Below, piece by piece: positions 6,691-11,799 of a stretch of DNA of 11,799 bases (the first letter of the stretch is position 1; the number at the start of each line of letters is the position of its first letter). The stretch comes from Acidimicrobiales bacterium. Its GTDB lineage: Bacteria; Actinomycetota; Acidimicrobiia; Acidimicrobiales; Palsa-688. The DNA lies in the NCBI GenBank assembly GCA_030039575.1, contig JASHVH010000374.1:1-11799 (forward strand), read 5' to 3'. The notes beneath the pieces are model-generated. The model was not told where the DNA came from. It made no database searches and saw only the letters and a list, made by a program, of their open reading frames with translations. Both the position numbers and the translations under genes were made by a program.

Positions 6691-7682
6691 CGTCTCTTCG
6701 CCTCCACGTCTTCGTCAATGAGCTCGAGGTAAACGTCCTCTAAGGAATGGCGGGACTCAGCGATCGACAGGACATCGGCATCGGAGCCCACCAGGGCTCG
6801 GGCTACCCCGGGAGCGGCGGCGTCGGGGTCGGTGACGGCCAGTAGGTACGAGCCAGAGGGGGTCTGCTGCCAGCTCTCGACGTCCTTCAGCCCCGCGAAC
6901 ACGCGGCCCGGGTCGGGCAGAGGGGCGTGGGTCCGAACCTCCAGGTTCCGGGTGAACAGTTGCTCGCGTAGCTCATCGGGCCGGCCGATGAGGCGCAACG
7001 TCGTGTTCAGTATGGCCACGCGGTCGCACAGTCGCTCGGCTTCCTCGAGCCGGTGCGTCGTGAGGAAAATGGTCACCCCTCGGGCCCGCAACGAAGTTAT
7101 GAGCTCGTGGACCTCACGGGCCGCAACAGGGTCGAGGCCAGAGGTGGGTTCGTCGAGGAACAGCACCGCCGGCTCGTTCAAGATGGCGCGCGCCAGCGCT
7201 ACCCGTTGGCGGAGACCTTTCGACAACGACCCGCACGGGTCGTTGGCCCGTTCGGTGAGGTTCACCGCCTTCAGGGCGCGCTCGATGCGCCCGCCAGCGT
7301 CGGCTAGCTCGTACAGCCCGGCGAAGCACCGGAGGTTCTCCGCCACCGTGAGCCGCAAGTACAGACCTGGGGACTCGGGCATGATCGAGATCCGAGCACG
7401 GATCTGCTGCCCGTTCCGGGGGGTCAGAGGGATACCGGCCACCGAGGCCCGGCCTGAGGTGGGCGCGATGAGCGTGCCCAGGGTCCTTACGGTCGTGGTT
7501 TTGCCGGCGCCGTTCGGGCCGAGGAACCCGAACACCTCACCGTACGCCACATCGAAGGACACGTCGGAGAAGGCGACGCGCGGGCCGAACCGTTTGGTCA
7601 AGTGGTCGACGACCAGGGCGGGAGCCTCCCGTTTACCGCCCGGCGCCAACAGGTCAGTGGCGGCCTCATTAGCAGAGGTCAC
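6687..7682 (-). CDS. ABC-2 transporter ATP-binding protein
   Basis: A nucleotide-binding subunit of about 331 residues. Walker A is GPNGAGKTT (55-63), the signature is LSKGLRQRVALARA (the LSKG variant common in ABC-2/NatA ATPases), Walker B is PAVLFLDEPTSGLDP, and the switch histidine is in FLTTHRLEEAE. A C-terminal extension of about 110 residues ending SLEDVYLELI is usual for this group. All catalytic motifs are intact. The GTG at 7682 was chosen for its upstream GGAGGAAGG stretch; a GTG at 7724 in the same frame would add 14 residues. It is the first gene of the exporter operon and is divergent from the SPFH gene, with the AT-rich control region between them. It would couple ATP hydrolysis to the permease encoded at 5965-6690. 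Confidence 0.92.
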   Translation of the reverse strand: MTSANEAATDLLAPGGKREAPALVVDHLTKRFGPRVAFSDVSFDVAYGEVFGFLGPNGAGKTTTVRTLGTLIAPTSGRASVAGIPLTPRNGQQIRARISIMPESPGLYLRLTVAENLRCFAGLYELADAGGRIERALKAVNLTERANDPCGSLSKGLRQRVALARAILNEPAVLFLDEPTSGLDPVAAREVHELITSLRARGVTIFLTTHRLEEAERLCDRVAILNTTLRLIGRPDELREQLFTRNLEVRTHAPLPDPGRVFAGLKDVESWQQTPSGSYLLAVTDPDAAAPGVARALVGSDADVLSIAESRHSLEDVYLELIDEDVEAKRR

Positions 7683-7747
7683 GCCGCCGCCTTCCTCCCC
7701 GCTCAGCCTTGGTCCACTATCCACAGTCCACCCACGATCACGCTAAA

Positions 7748-7759
7748 AGTGATATCACT
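7748..7759. promoter_or_regulatory. Perfect 12-bp palindrome AGTGATATCACT, probable operator
   Basis: The palindrome overlaps the proposed -10 of the exporter promoter and lies in the shared intergenic region of two divergent operons. The half-site AGTGA...TCACT resembles the motif reported for BldD-type regulators (AGTGA, short gap, TCACC), but a 12-bp site could also serve a ribbon-helix-helix or GntR-type protein. Confidence 0.5.
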
Positions 7760-7776
7760 ATATACGGTGCTGTCAA
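7749..7776 (-). promoter_or_regulatory. Probable promoter of the ABC exporter operon
   Basis: A consensus -35 TTGACA lies at 7771-7776 on the minus strand, followed after 16 bases by TATCAC (7749-7754). The last base deviates from the usual T, so the -10 assignment is less sure than the -35. The region 7741-7800 is about 40% GC, far below its surroundings. Confidence 0.55.
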
Positions 7777-7867
7777 GAGGGTGCCTTTTTTATCTACTGT
7801 GCGCCCAGGCGCACTTCACCACCACGACGCAGCAAGATCTAATCGGCATGCCCTAGGGAGGAAGAAC

Positions 7868-8797
7868 GTGACCACAGCGGATATCCCGGTACACAGCACC
7901 GACGACGTGCACGAGGTCGCCATCAGGGGGACGGCCGGCGCCCTGGTGTTCCGGGTCAGCATCGTGCTCTTGGCCGCCGGGGCTGTCCTTTTGGCGTTCG
8001 CCGTCCGGGCTGCGGTACAGGGGGGCTCGGGCGCGGGGCGGCAGGCCTTATGGGTCGGGGTCGTAGTGCTGGTGGTGGCCGGTGTGACCGGGCTGCGCGG
8101 GTTGACCCTGGTGGCGCCGGGTGAAGCCGTGGTCCTCCAGACCTTCGGCAAGTACGCGGGGTCGCTGCGGGCTCCAGGGCTGTGGTGGGTGAACCCGTGG
8201 ACCACCCGGCGCCGGCTGTCCACCAAGGTCCGGACGGACGAGACGGCGACCTTGAAGGTGAACGATTGTGACGGGATACCTATCGAAGTGGCCACGGTTG
8301 TCACCTGGCGGGTGGACGACACCGCCCGGGCCTCTTTTGCCGTAGACGACATCGCGCGGTTCGTGAGAAGCCAATGCGAGATGGCCCTTCGGCAGGTGGT
8401 AGCGGGCTACCGGTACGAACCCAAGGGCCTCGGTTCGCCCTCGCTAAGCAGGAACGCCTCGGAGATCGGGGACGAGCTTTCCAAGGAGGCGGCTCGCCGC
8501 GTCGAGCCCACAGGTATTCTCGTCATCGAAAGCCAATTCGTCCGTATTGCCTACGCGCCGGAGGTGGCGCACGCGATGCTACGCCGCCAGCAAGCCGCGG
8601 CCATTGTTGCCGCTCGGCACCAGATCGTTGACGGGGCCGTCGGTATGGTCGAACTCGCCTTGGAGCGCCTCGAACGAGAGAACGTCGTCGACCTCGACGA
8701 GGAACGCAAGGCTACGATGGTCAGCAACCTTCTCGTCGTGCTGTGCAGCGACCACGGGGTGCAACCTATGGTCAACGCCGGCTCCCTCTACATCTGA
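7868..8797 (+). CDS. SPFH (band 7 / stomatin-like) membrane protein
   Basis: A 309-residue membrane-anchored SPFH protein. Two membrane segments are visible near residues 25-47 and 60-77, followed by the SPFH domain from about 79 to 240: [29 protein letters not shown] and the strand-rich [16 protein letters not shown] helical region with [30 protein letters not shown] precedes the end [16 protein letters not shown], a tail I associate with a bacterial subgroup of this family. Such proteins form large oligomers that organise membrane microdomains or modulate membrane proteases; the exact role here is unknown. The GTG start at 7868 has GGGAGG at 7856-7861. The gene is followed 19 bp later by the RHH gene on the same strand and is divergent from the exporter operon, which suggests a membrane-stress or export context. 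Confidence 0.9.
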   Translation: MTTADIPVHSTDDVHEVAIRGTAGALVFRVSIVLLAAGAVLLAFAVRAAVQGGSGAGRQALWVGVVVLVVAGVTGLRGLTLVAPGEAVVLQTFGKYAGSLRAPGLWWVNPWTTRRRLSTKVRTDETATLKVNDCDGIPIEVATVVTWRVDDTARASFAVDDIARFVRSQCEMALRQVVAGYRYEPKGLGSPSLSRNASEIGDELSKEAARRVEPTGILVIESQFVRIAYAPEVAHAMLRRQQAAAIVAARHQIVDGAVGMVELALERLERENVVDLDEERKATMVSNLLVVLCSDHGVQPMVNAGSLYI

Positions 8798-8816
8798 AAA
8801 GGGGCAACGCACAGCC

Positions 8817-9026
8817 ATGGCAGAGCGCAAAAACGTGCTTGTCCGGATGGATCCCGGGGTTTACGATGCCCTCGCCCACTGGGCGGCCGACGAAATGCGC
8901 AGCACCACAGCGCAGATCGAAATGGTCTTGCGCGAAGCGCTGCGACGTGCGGGGCGGCTGCCGTCCAACACCGGGGCCATGCCCCGACGCGGCAGGCCAC
9001 CGAGGAACCAGGAAATGACGGCCTGA
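8817..9026 (+). CDS. Ribbon-helix-helix (Arc-like) DNA-binding protein with AT-hook-like tail
   Basis: A 69-residue basic protein. Residues 5-45 fit the Arc/CopG fold: strand KNVLVRMD, helix PGVYDALAHWAADEM, turn and second helix STTAQIEMVLREALRRAG. After a short linker, residues 56-63 read PRRGRPPR, which matches the Gly-Arg-Pro core of an AT-hook flanked by arginines. The protein should bind DNA as a dimer. The start ATG at 8817 has AGGGG 12 bases upstream, a little far. No toxin gene follows, so a toxin-antitoxin role is unlikely; it more likely regulates its own SPFH operon or the divergent exporter, or helps tether DNA near the membrane. That role is inferred from position. Confidence 0.82.
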   Translation: MAERKNVLVRMDPGVYDALAHWAADEMRSTTAQIEMVLREALRRAGRLPSNTGAMPRRGRPPRNQEMTA

Positions 9027-9125
9027 CGCCCGGGACCCGGCAGCCCGCGTCATGTGGCTATCGTCGCCGGGTTTTACTGCGGAGCGTGGGCCATTACCCC
9101 CTGGTCGTGCTGGCATCGAAGTCGC

Positions 9126-9431
9126 TCAGGGTTGCTGCCTCAAACCAACGACGTTGCCATTTGTGTCCTTTACTTGTGCTATCAGCAACCCCCTGGCGAC
9201 GTCTGTAATATCCTGGACTATCTCGGCACCTACGTCGGTCATTCCTTCAAGGCTCGCCTTAATATCCTCGACGTCTGTGTAAGCGACGGGACCGACTTTC
9301 GAGTTAGGGTCTAACCCGACTTCTTGGTCGCCGACCCTGTAACCCACGTAATAGGGCGTGTCTGCATAGGGCTCGACTCCTAAAAATCTGGTATAAAAAG
9401 CCTTAGCCTGTCCTAGGTCGCTGACCGGGTG
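9126..9431 (-). pseudogene. VOC/glyoxalase-family gene lacking its start (headless remnant)
   Basis: The minus-strand frame reads PVSDLGQAKAFYTRFLG from about 9428, then DTPYYVGYRVGDQEVGLD, GPVAYTDVEDIKASLE and DTNGNVVGLRQQP, stopping at TGA 9126-9128. This is almost a whole VOC-superfamily domain (two beta-alpha-beta-beta-beta modules), but the first strand and start codon are missing: no ATG, GTG or TTG occurs in frame within the homologous region until GTG 9347, well inside the domain. The stretch is about 53% GC and uses AT-rich codons (TTA, CTA, AGA), while the DNA immediately upstream (9421-9480) is 75% GC, so the join is visible as a composition step. A truncated 73-residue product from 9347 is possible but would lack half of the fold. 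Confidence 0.7.
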
Positions 9432-9583
9432 TCGGGCTGGTCGCGGGGGCCAACCGTGATCCAGCGCCTCCCCCCGTACCCGACTTCGTTGCGGACCTCG
9501 AAACCGAGGATGTCGCGATAGAAGGTCAGCGACGCTTCGGGGTCGTCGTGCGGGAGAAAGCTCGAGTAGATCGTGATGTCCAT
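9413..9583 (-). pseudogene. Truncated VOC-family gene, N-terminal 56 codons
   Basis: Starting at ATG 9583, the frame reads MDITIYSSFLPHDDPEASL, then FYRDILGFEVRNEVGYGGRRWITVGPRDQP, and hits TAG at 9413-9415. The sequence is a typical opening of a VOC-family enzyme of about 130 residues (first strand, helix, LGFEV strand), so roughly the last 80 residues are gone. It starts five bases after the AraC gene stop, an operon layout often seen for AraC-type regulator and VOC gene pairs. Its end overlaps the headless VOC remnant in another frame, so a deletion or recombination between two VOC genes fused unlike parts. Metal-ligand residues of the second module are absent, so no activity is expected. 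Confidence 0.7.
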
Positions 9584-9588
9584 GACGA

Positions 9589-10041
9589 TCACGCTAAGTC
9601 CGGCTGGGTGGGCACTGCTTCTCGATTCCTGACCGGTCTCGTGACCTGCTTCGCCACACAGGCCGGCATCCCCTCCGTCGCCCGCGCCGACTGGCGCCGG
9701 TAAGTACTCGGCGACACGCCGACCAGTTCGGTGAAGCGGGTGCTGAAGGTACCGAGCGACGAGCAGCCGACGGCGAAACAGGCGTCGGTGACGGTGAGGT
9801 CGCCACGCCGAAGCAGGACCATGGCGCGCTCGATGCGCCGTGTCATCAGGTAGCTGTACGGCGACTCGCCGTAAGCGAGGCGGAACTGGCGGCTAAGGTG
9901 GCCCGCCGACATGTGCGCGCCGCGGGCGAGCGCTTCGACGTCCAGCGGCTGCGCGTACTCCCGGTCGATCCGGTCCCGCACTCGCCGCAGCCATGCGAGG
10001 TCGCGCAAGCGCTGCGCCTCGGCGGGGGGGGTGCTGGTCAC
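9589..10041 (-). CDS. AraC-family transcriptional regulator, DNA-binding domain only
   Basis: A 150-residue protein made of little more than an AraC/XylS DNA-binding domain. The first helix-turn-helix lies near residues 35-56 (DVEALARGAHMSAGHLSRQFRLAYG), followed by the linking helix PYSYLMTRRIERAMVLLRRGD and the second helix-turn-helix near 84-105 (VTDACFAVGCSSLGTFSTRFTELVGVSPSTYRR). There is no ligand-binding domain, as in many actinobacterial proteins of this short class. GTG at 10041 was chosen because the family normally begins shortly before AEAQRLRDLAWLRRVRDRIDREY; the frame extends further upstream with unrelated residues. The downstream VOC gene begins five bases after the stop but is truncated, so the regulator has probably lost its original operon target. 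Confidence 0.88.
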   Translation of the reverse strand: MTSTPPAEAQRLRDLAWLRRVRDRIDREYAQPLDVEALARGAHMSAGHLSRQFRLAYGESPYSYLMTRRIERAMVLLRRGDLTVTDACFAVGCSSLGTFSTRFTELVGVSPSTYRRQSARATEGMPACVAKQVTRPVRNREAVPTQPDLA

Positions 10042-10090
10042 CTGAGATATCCTGCCACGTCCAGTCGGAGTTGCCACCACACCGGTCCCG

Positions 10091-10410
10091 CTACGACACG
10101 AGCGGCACCAGGGCACGGGCCAGGTCAACGAGTTCGTCGACGGCGATGGCTGCGCACGGGCTGTACAAACTCGAACAGCTGGCCCTCAGGGGCCAGGGGC
10201 GTGAAAACGTTTGTGGCTGCGTCGCCGTCGACCACAAGCTCGTACTCTTCAACGCCGGCGCCGAGTGGGTGCAACCCGAAGCGGCGAGGTGGCCAAGAAC
10301 GCCTCGAGCAGAACACTATGACGTCTCCACTGCTTGCCCATCACCTGCAATGTGCGGCATCGCGGCTCGGGGCGGTGAAGCAGGGCGATGACGTGAGATA
10401 GCTCTGTCAT
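10091..10410 (-). pseudogene. Decayed LolA-like / outer-membrane-lipoprotein-sorting-like gene
   Basis: Three minus-strand pieces in different frames look like parts of one small protein. From ATG 10410 (GGAAG six bases before): MTELSHVIALLHR, RTLQVMGKQWRRHSVLLEAFLA, ending in a stop at 10249. Overlapping it in another frame: LHPLGAGVEEYELVVDGDAA then FTPLAPEGQLFEFVQPV. A last piece in a third register reads IAVDELVDLARALVPLVS to TAG 10091-10093. The opening and the ALHPLGxGADEYELVVD-like motif are familiar to me from actinobacterial proteins of about 250-300 residues with a lipoprotein-carrier-like fold, in which the two motifs are far apart. The middle, about 100 or more residues, appears to be deleted, with frameshifts. 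The family name is tentative; the fragmentation is directly visible. Confidence 0.5.
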
Positions 10411-10414
10411 CGCC

Positions 10415-10440
10415 GACTTCCAACCACCGCACTGGAAGTC
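10415..10440. repeat. 8-bp inverted repeat at the ribosome site of the decayed gene
   Basis: GACTTCCA (10415-10422) and TGGAAGTC (10433-10440) are perfect complements with ten bases between. The repeat begins five bases before the ATG at 10410 and contains its GGAAG ribosome site, so it could be an old operator or an RNA hairpin hiding that site. Confidence 0.5.
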
Positions 10441-10513
10441 CGATAAGCCAATTGTCCTCGTACGTTTTGCCCGGGTGCCATATAGTCCGAGTGCCTCCGT
10501 CCAGCGAGTTCGG

Positions 10514-11440
10514 TTAGGCCGGTGGTGCGTTGCCATCCTCTGACCGGAGGGCGATGGCCAGGAGCCGAGCGGCGACGGCAGAAGGCGGCCGGCTCGGCGC
10601 CCAAATCGCCCGTATAGCGCGATGGAACGATAAGTCCTCACTGGCGACCGCCACCAGCTGGCGCCCCTGAATTTCGGCCCGGACCGCAAGTTCAGAAACC
10701 ACTGCCGGTCCTGCCCCAGCCAGCACCGCAGCCTTAATGGCCGTCGTGGAGCCGAGTTCCATTGCCGCCGTAAGACTGAGGCCGCACGCGTCCAGAGCAT
10801 CGGTCAACACTTCCCGGGTACCGGAACCTGGCTCGCGCAGGACCAACGGGGTACTCGCCAGTTCCTTGGCGGAAATCGGGTGGCGGCGGCGGCTCCAGGG
10901 ATGACCGGCCGGGACCACGATCACCAGGTGGTCGGTGAGGACTTCCTTCGACCGCAAACGCCGCGGGGGCCGCGAGCCCTCGATAAAGCCGAGGTCGACG
11001 TCGCCCCCAGCGACGAGGTCAGCCACGTGCGCCGTGTTGCCCATCTCCAATGAGACCCTGGTGTCAGGGGCTTCGGTGGCGAGTTGGCGTAGCCACCGCG
11101 GGACCAGGTACTCCGCGACCGTAAGGCTGGCAGCAAGACGTAACTGCGAAGTTCGGTCCGCCCTCAGCGCGGCGGTGCCGGCCAAGAGCTTACGCATGTC
11201 TGCCAAGACCACCGTGGCCCATTCCACGGTGGCCATGCCCGCCGGCGTGAGGCGAGCGCCCGTAGTTGCCCGTTCCAGCAGGGAGAAATGCAGGAGCCGC
11301 TCGAGCGCCCGCAGCCGCATGCTGGCGGCCGGTTGGGTTACCCTGTGGGCGGCGGCTGCGGCGCTGATCGACCCGAGCTCGCCAACGCTAACGAGCAGGT
11401 CAAGCGAACCCAGGTCCGGGTACGGCTCTGGTAAGGGCAT
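10514..11440 (-). CDS. LysR-family transcriptional regulator
   Basis: A 308-residue regulator of full LysR length. The winged helix-turn-helix occupies about residues 8-66: LGSLDLLVSVGELGSISAAAAAHRVTQPAASMRLRALERLL, followed by LLERATTGARLTPAG. A long linker helix leads to the periplasmic-binding-like effector domain from about 95: LRLAASLTVAEYLVPRWL, then DLVAGGDVDLGFIEG, DHLVIVVPAGHPW, TPLVLREPGSGTRE and GAGPAVVSE. These are the conserved landmarks of the CysB/CbbR/YeiE-like group. The upstream gene on the same strand is a YeiH-type exporter, and YeiE-YeiH-like pairs are a recurring neighbourhood, so control of that exporter is likely; in Escherichia coli the pair is divergent, here it is not. 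ATG 11440 lacks a Shine-Dalgarno sequence and has a leaderless-type -10 box. Confidence 0.92.
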   Translation of the reverse strand: MPLPEPYPDLGSLDLLVSVGELGSISAAAAAHRVTQPAASMRLRALERLLHFSLLERATTGARLTPAGMATVEWATVVLADMRKLLAGTAALRADRTSQLRLAASLTVAEYLVPRWLRQLATEAPDTRVSLEMGNTAHVADLVAGGDVDLGFIEGSRPPRRLRSKEVLTDHLVIVVPAGHPWSRRRHPISAKELASTPLVLREPGSGTREVLTDALDACGLSLTAAMELGSTTAIKAAVLAGAGPAVVSELAVRAEIQGRQLVAVASEDLSFHRAIRAIWAPSRPPSAVAARLLAIALRSEDGNAPPA

Positions 11441-11446
11441 GTACCG

Positions 11447-11452
11447 ACGTTA
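11447..11452 (-). promoter_or_regulatory. -10 box of a leaderless promoter for the LysR gene
   Basis: TAACGT on the minus strand is followed by CGGTAC and then ATG at 11440. This is the same six-base spacing as at 1160 and 3550. No convincing -35 is visible, and no ribosome site precedes the ATG. Confidence 0.5.
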
Positions 11453-11479
11453 GAAGCTATCGACCTCGGTGACCGACAG

Positions 11480-11496
11480 GAGCCTCACGAAGGCTC
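11480..11496 (-). terminator. Hairpin between the YeiH-type gene and LysR
   Basis: GAGCCT (11480-11485) and AGGCTC (11491-11496) form a six-pair stem with loop CACGA, 49 bases after the exporter stop codon. No T tract follows on the minus strand. It would separate the two genes into own transcripts, in line with the LysR promoter box. Confidence 0.35.
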
Positions 11497-11544
11497 GTCT
11501 GCGGGACTAAAGCGGCGGCCGGCTGCGCTACCAGCTCCTGAACG

Positions 11545-11799
11545 TCACAGTGTGCCGGTGAGGGCTTGCAGGCCAAGGCTGGACAGCCCCACCGTGAGCC
11601 AAAGGACCGCTCCCAGAGCCAGAGGCCGGAGGCCGGCTTGGCGGATTTGCCCGGGATCAGTTGAGAGCCCGATGGCGCCAAGGGCAGCGGTGATCATCCA
11701 CGTCGACAGGTCCGATAGAGGGTGGTGCCAGCTGGCCGGGACCAGGCCCAACGTGTTGGCGGCCACGGCGGCGACAAACGCCGGGACGAACAGCGGCAC
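11545..11799 (-). CDS. YeiH / UPF0324-family membrane exporter, C-terminal part
   Basis: Only the last 84 residues are in the window; the frame is open at the right edge, so the gene starts outside. Three membrane segments can be seen: PLFVPAFVAAVAANTLGLV, WMITAALGAIGLST and LALGAVLWLTVGLSSLGLQAL. The middle ALGAIGLSTD followed by IRQAGLRPLALGAVLW is the C-terminal signature of the YeiH family (PF03601), putative exporters linked in the literature to sulfite or sulfate and cysteine metabolism. The stop is near 11545. The next gene downstream on the same strand is a LysR regulator, the usual partner type. Substrate is not deducible from this fragment. Confidence 0.85.
   Translation of the reverse strand: MPLFVPAFVAAVAANTLGLVPASWHHPLSDLSTWMITAALGAIGLSTDPGQIRQAGLRPLALGAVLWLTVGLSSLGLQALTGTL

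Noticed and set aside
6832..7746. 304-codon open frame on the plus strand opposite the ABC ATPase
   Set aside because: Ser/Arg/Pro-rich with no recognisable domain; Walker A, signature and Walker B are on the other strand.
7748..7759. Firm assignment of the palindrome as a BldD site
   Set aside because: The half-sites resemble the published BldD motif, but a single 12-bp match is not enough, and local regulators are equally likely.
8817..9026. Antitoxin of a toxin-antitoxin pair
   Set aside because: The fold fits, but no toxin-size gene lies directly next to it; the neighbour is an SPFH membrane protein, and the following DNA holds only VOC remnants on the opposite strand.
9413..9583. Programmed frameshift joining the two VOC pieces into one protein
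   Set aside because: The result would be half a domain fused to a nearly full domain of a different subfamily, and no slippery sequence with a downstream structure was seen; gene decay is simpler.
10249..10800. 183-codon minus-strand frame reaching into the LysR gene
   Set aside because: Only the part from ATG 10410 resembles a protein; the upstream portion is an out-of-frame shadow of LysR.

Overview
The window is high-GC DNA with GTG/TTG starts next to ATG, several apparent leaderless promoters (a TANNNT box six bases before the start codon), and protein families typical of Actinobacteria. The Cys-pair beta-propeller-like secreted protein at the left edge and the short, partly redundant regulator/enzyme cassettes suggest a soil or aquatic actinobacterium, possibly of the Acidimicrobiia type. 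That placement is an inference from gene content. No tRNA, rRNA, CRISPR array, insertion sequence or phage gene was seen.

Layout. 2-841 (+): C-terminal part of a secreted repeat protein. 941-1153 (-): 70-residue acidic protein of unknown function. 1228-1509 (+): stand-alone DUF2087 protein. 1600-2805 (+): M20-family amidohydrolase. 2891-3490 (-) and 3562-4386 (+): divergent TetR repressor and SAM methyltransferase sharing a compact control region. 4387-4552 lies between convergent genes; I see only two weak 5-bp hairpins there and no gene. 4553-5866 (-): large secreted protein with two modules and a Pro/Thr/Ser linker. 5965-7682 (-): two-gene ABC-2 exporter operon. 7868-9026 (+): SPFH (band 7) membrane protein followed by a ribbon-helix-helix protein with an AT-hook-like tail, divergent from the exporter. 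9126-10410 (-): a decayed stretch holding two VOC/glyoxalase remnants, an intact AraC-type regulator and a fragmented LolA-like gene. 10514-11440 (-): LysR regulator. 11545-11799 (-): C-terminus of a YeiH/UPF0324 exporter, cut by the window edge.

How the parts may work together. The clearest regulatory logic is at 3490-3562. An 18-bp inverted repeat fills exactly the space between the -35 and -10 boxes of a leaderless methyltransferase promoter, beside a divergent TetR gene; this looks like a textbook repression switch. The second is the 40% GC island at 7741-7800 between the exporter operon and the SPFH-RHH pair, where a perfect 12-bp palindrome overlaps a promoter with a consensus -35. This is compatible with joint control of a membrane-stress or export module, perhaps by the small RHH protein. 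The LysR-YeiH neighbourhood matches a known pairing, although here both genes lie on the same strand. The AraC regulator at 9589-10041 has lost most of its partner VOC gene. I did not find a system I would call clearly new; the SPFH/RHH/ABC locus and the TetR operator geometry are the best candidates for follow-up.
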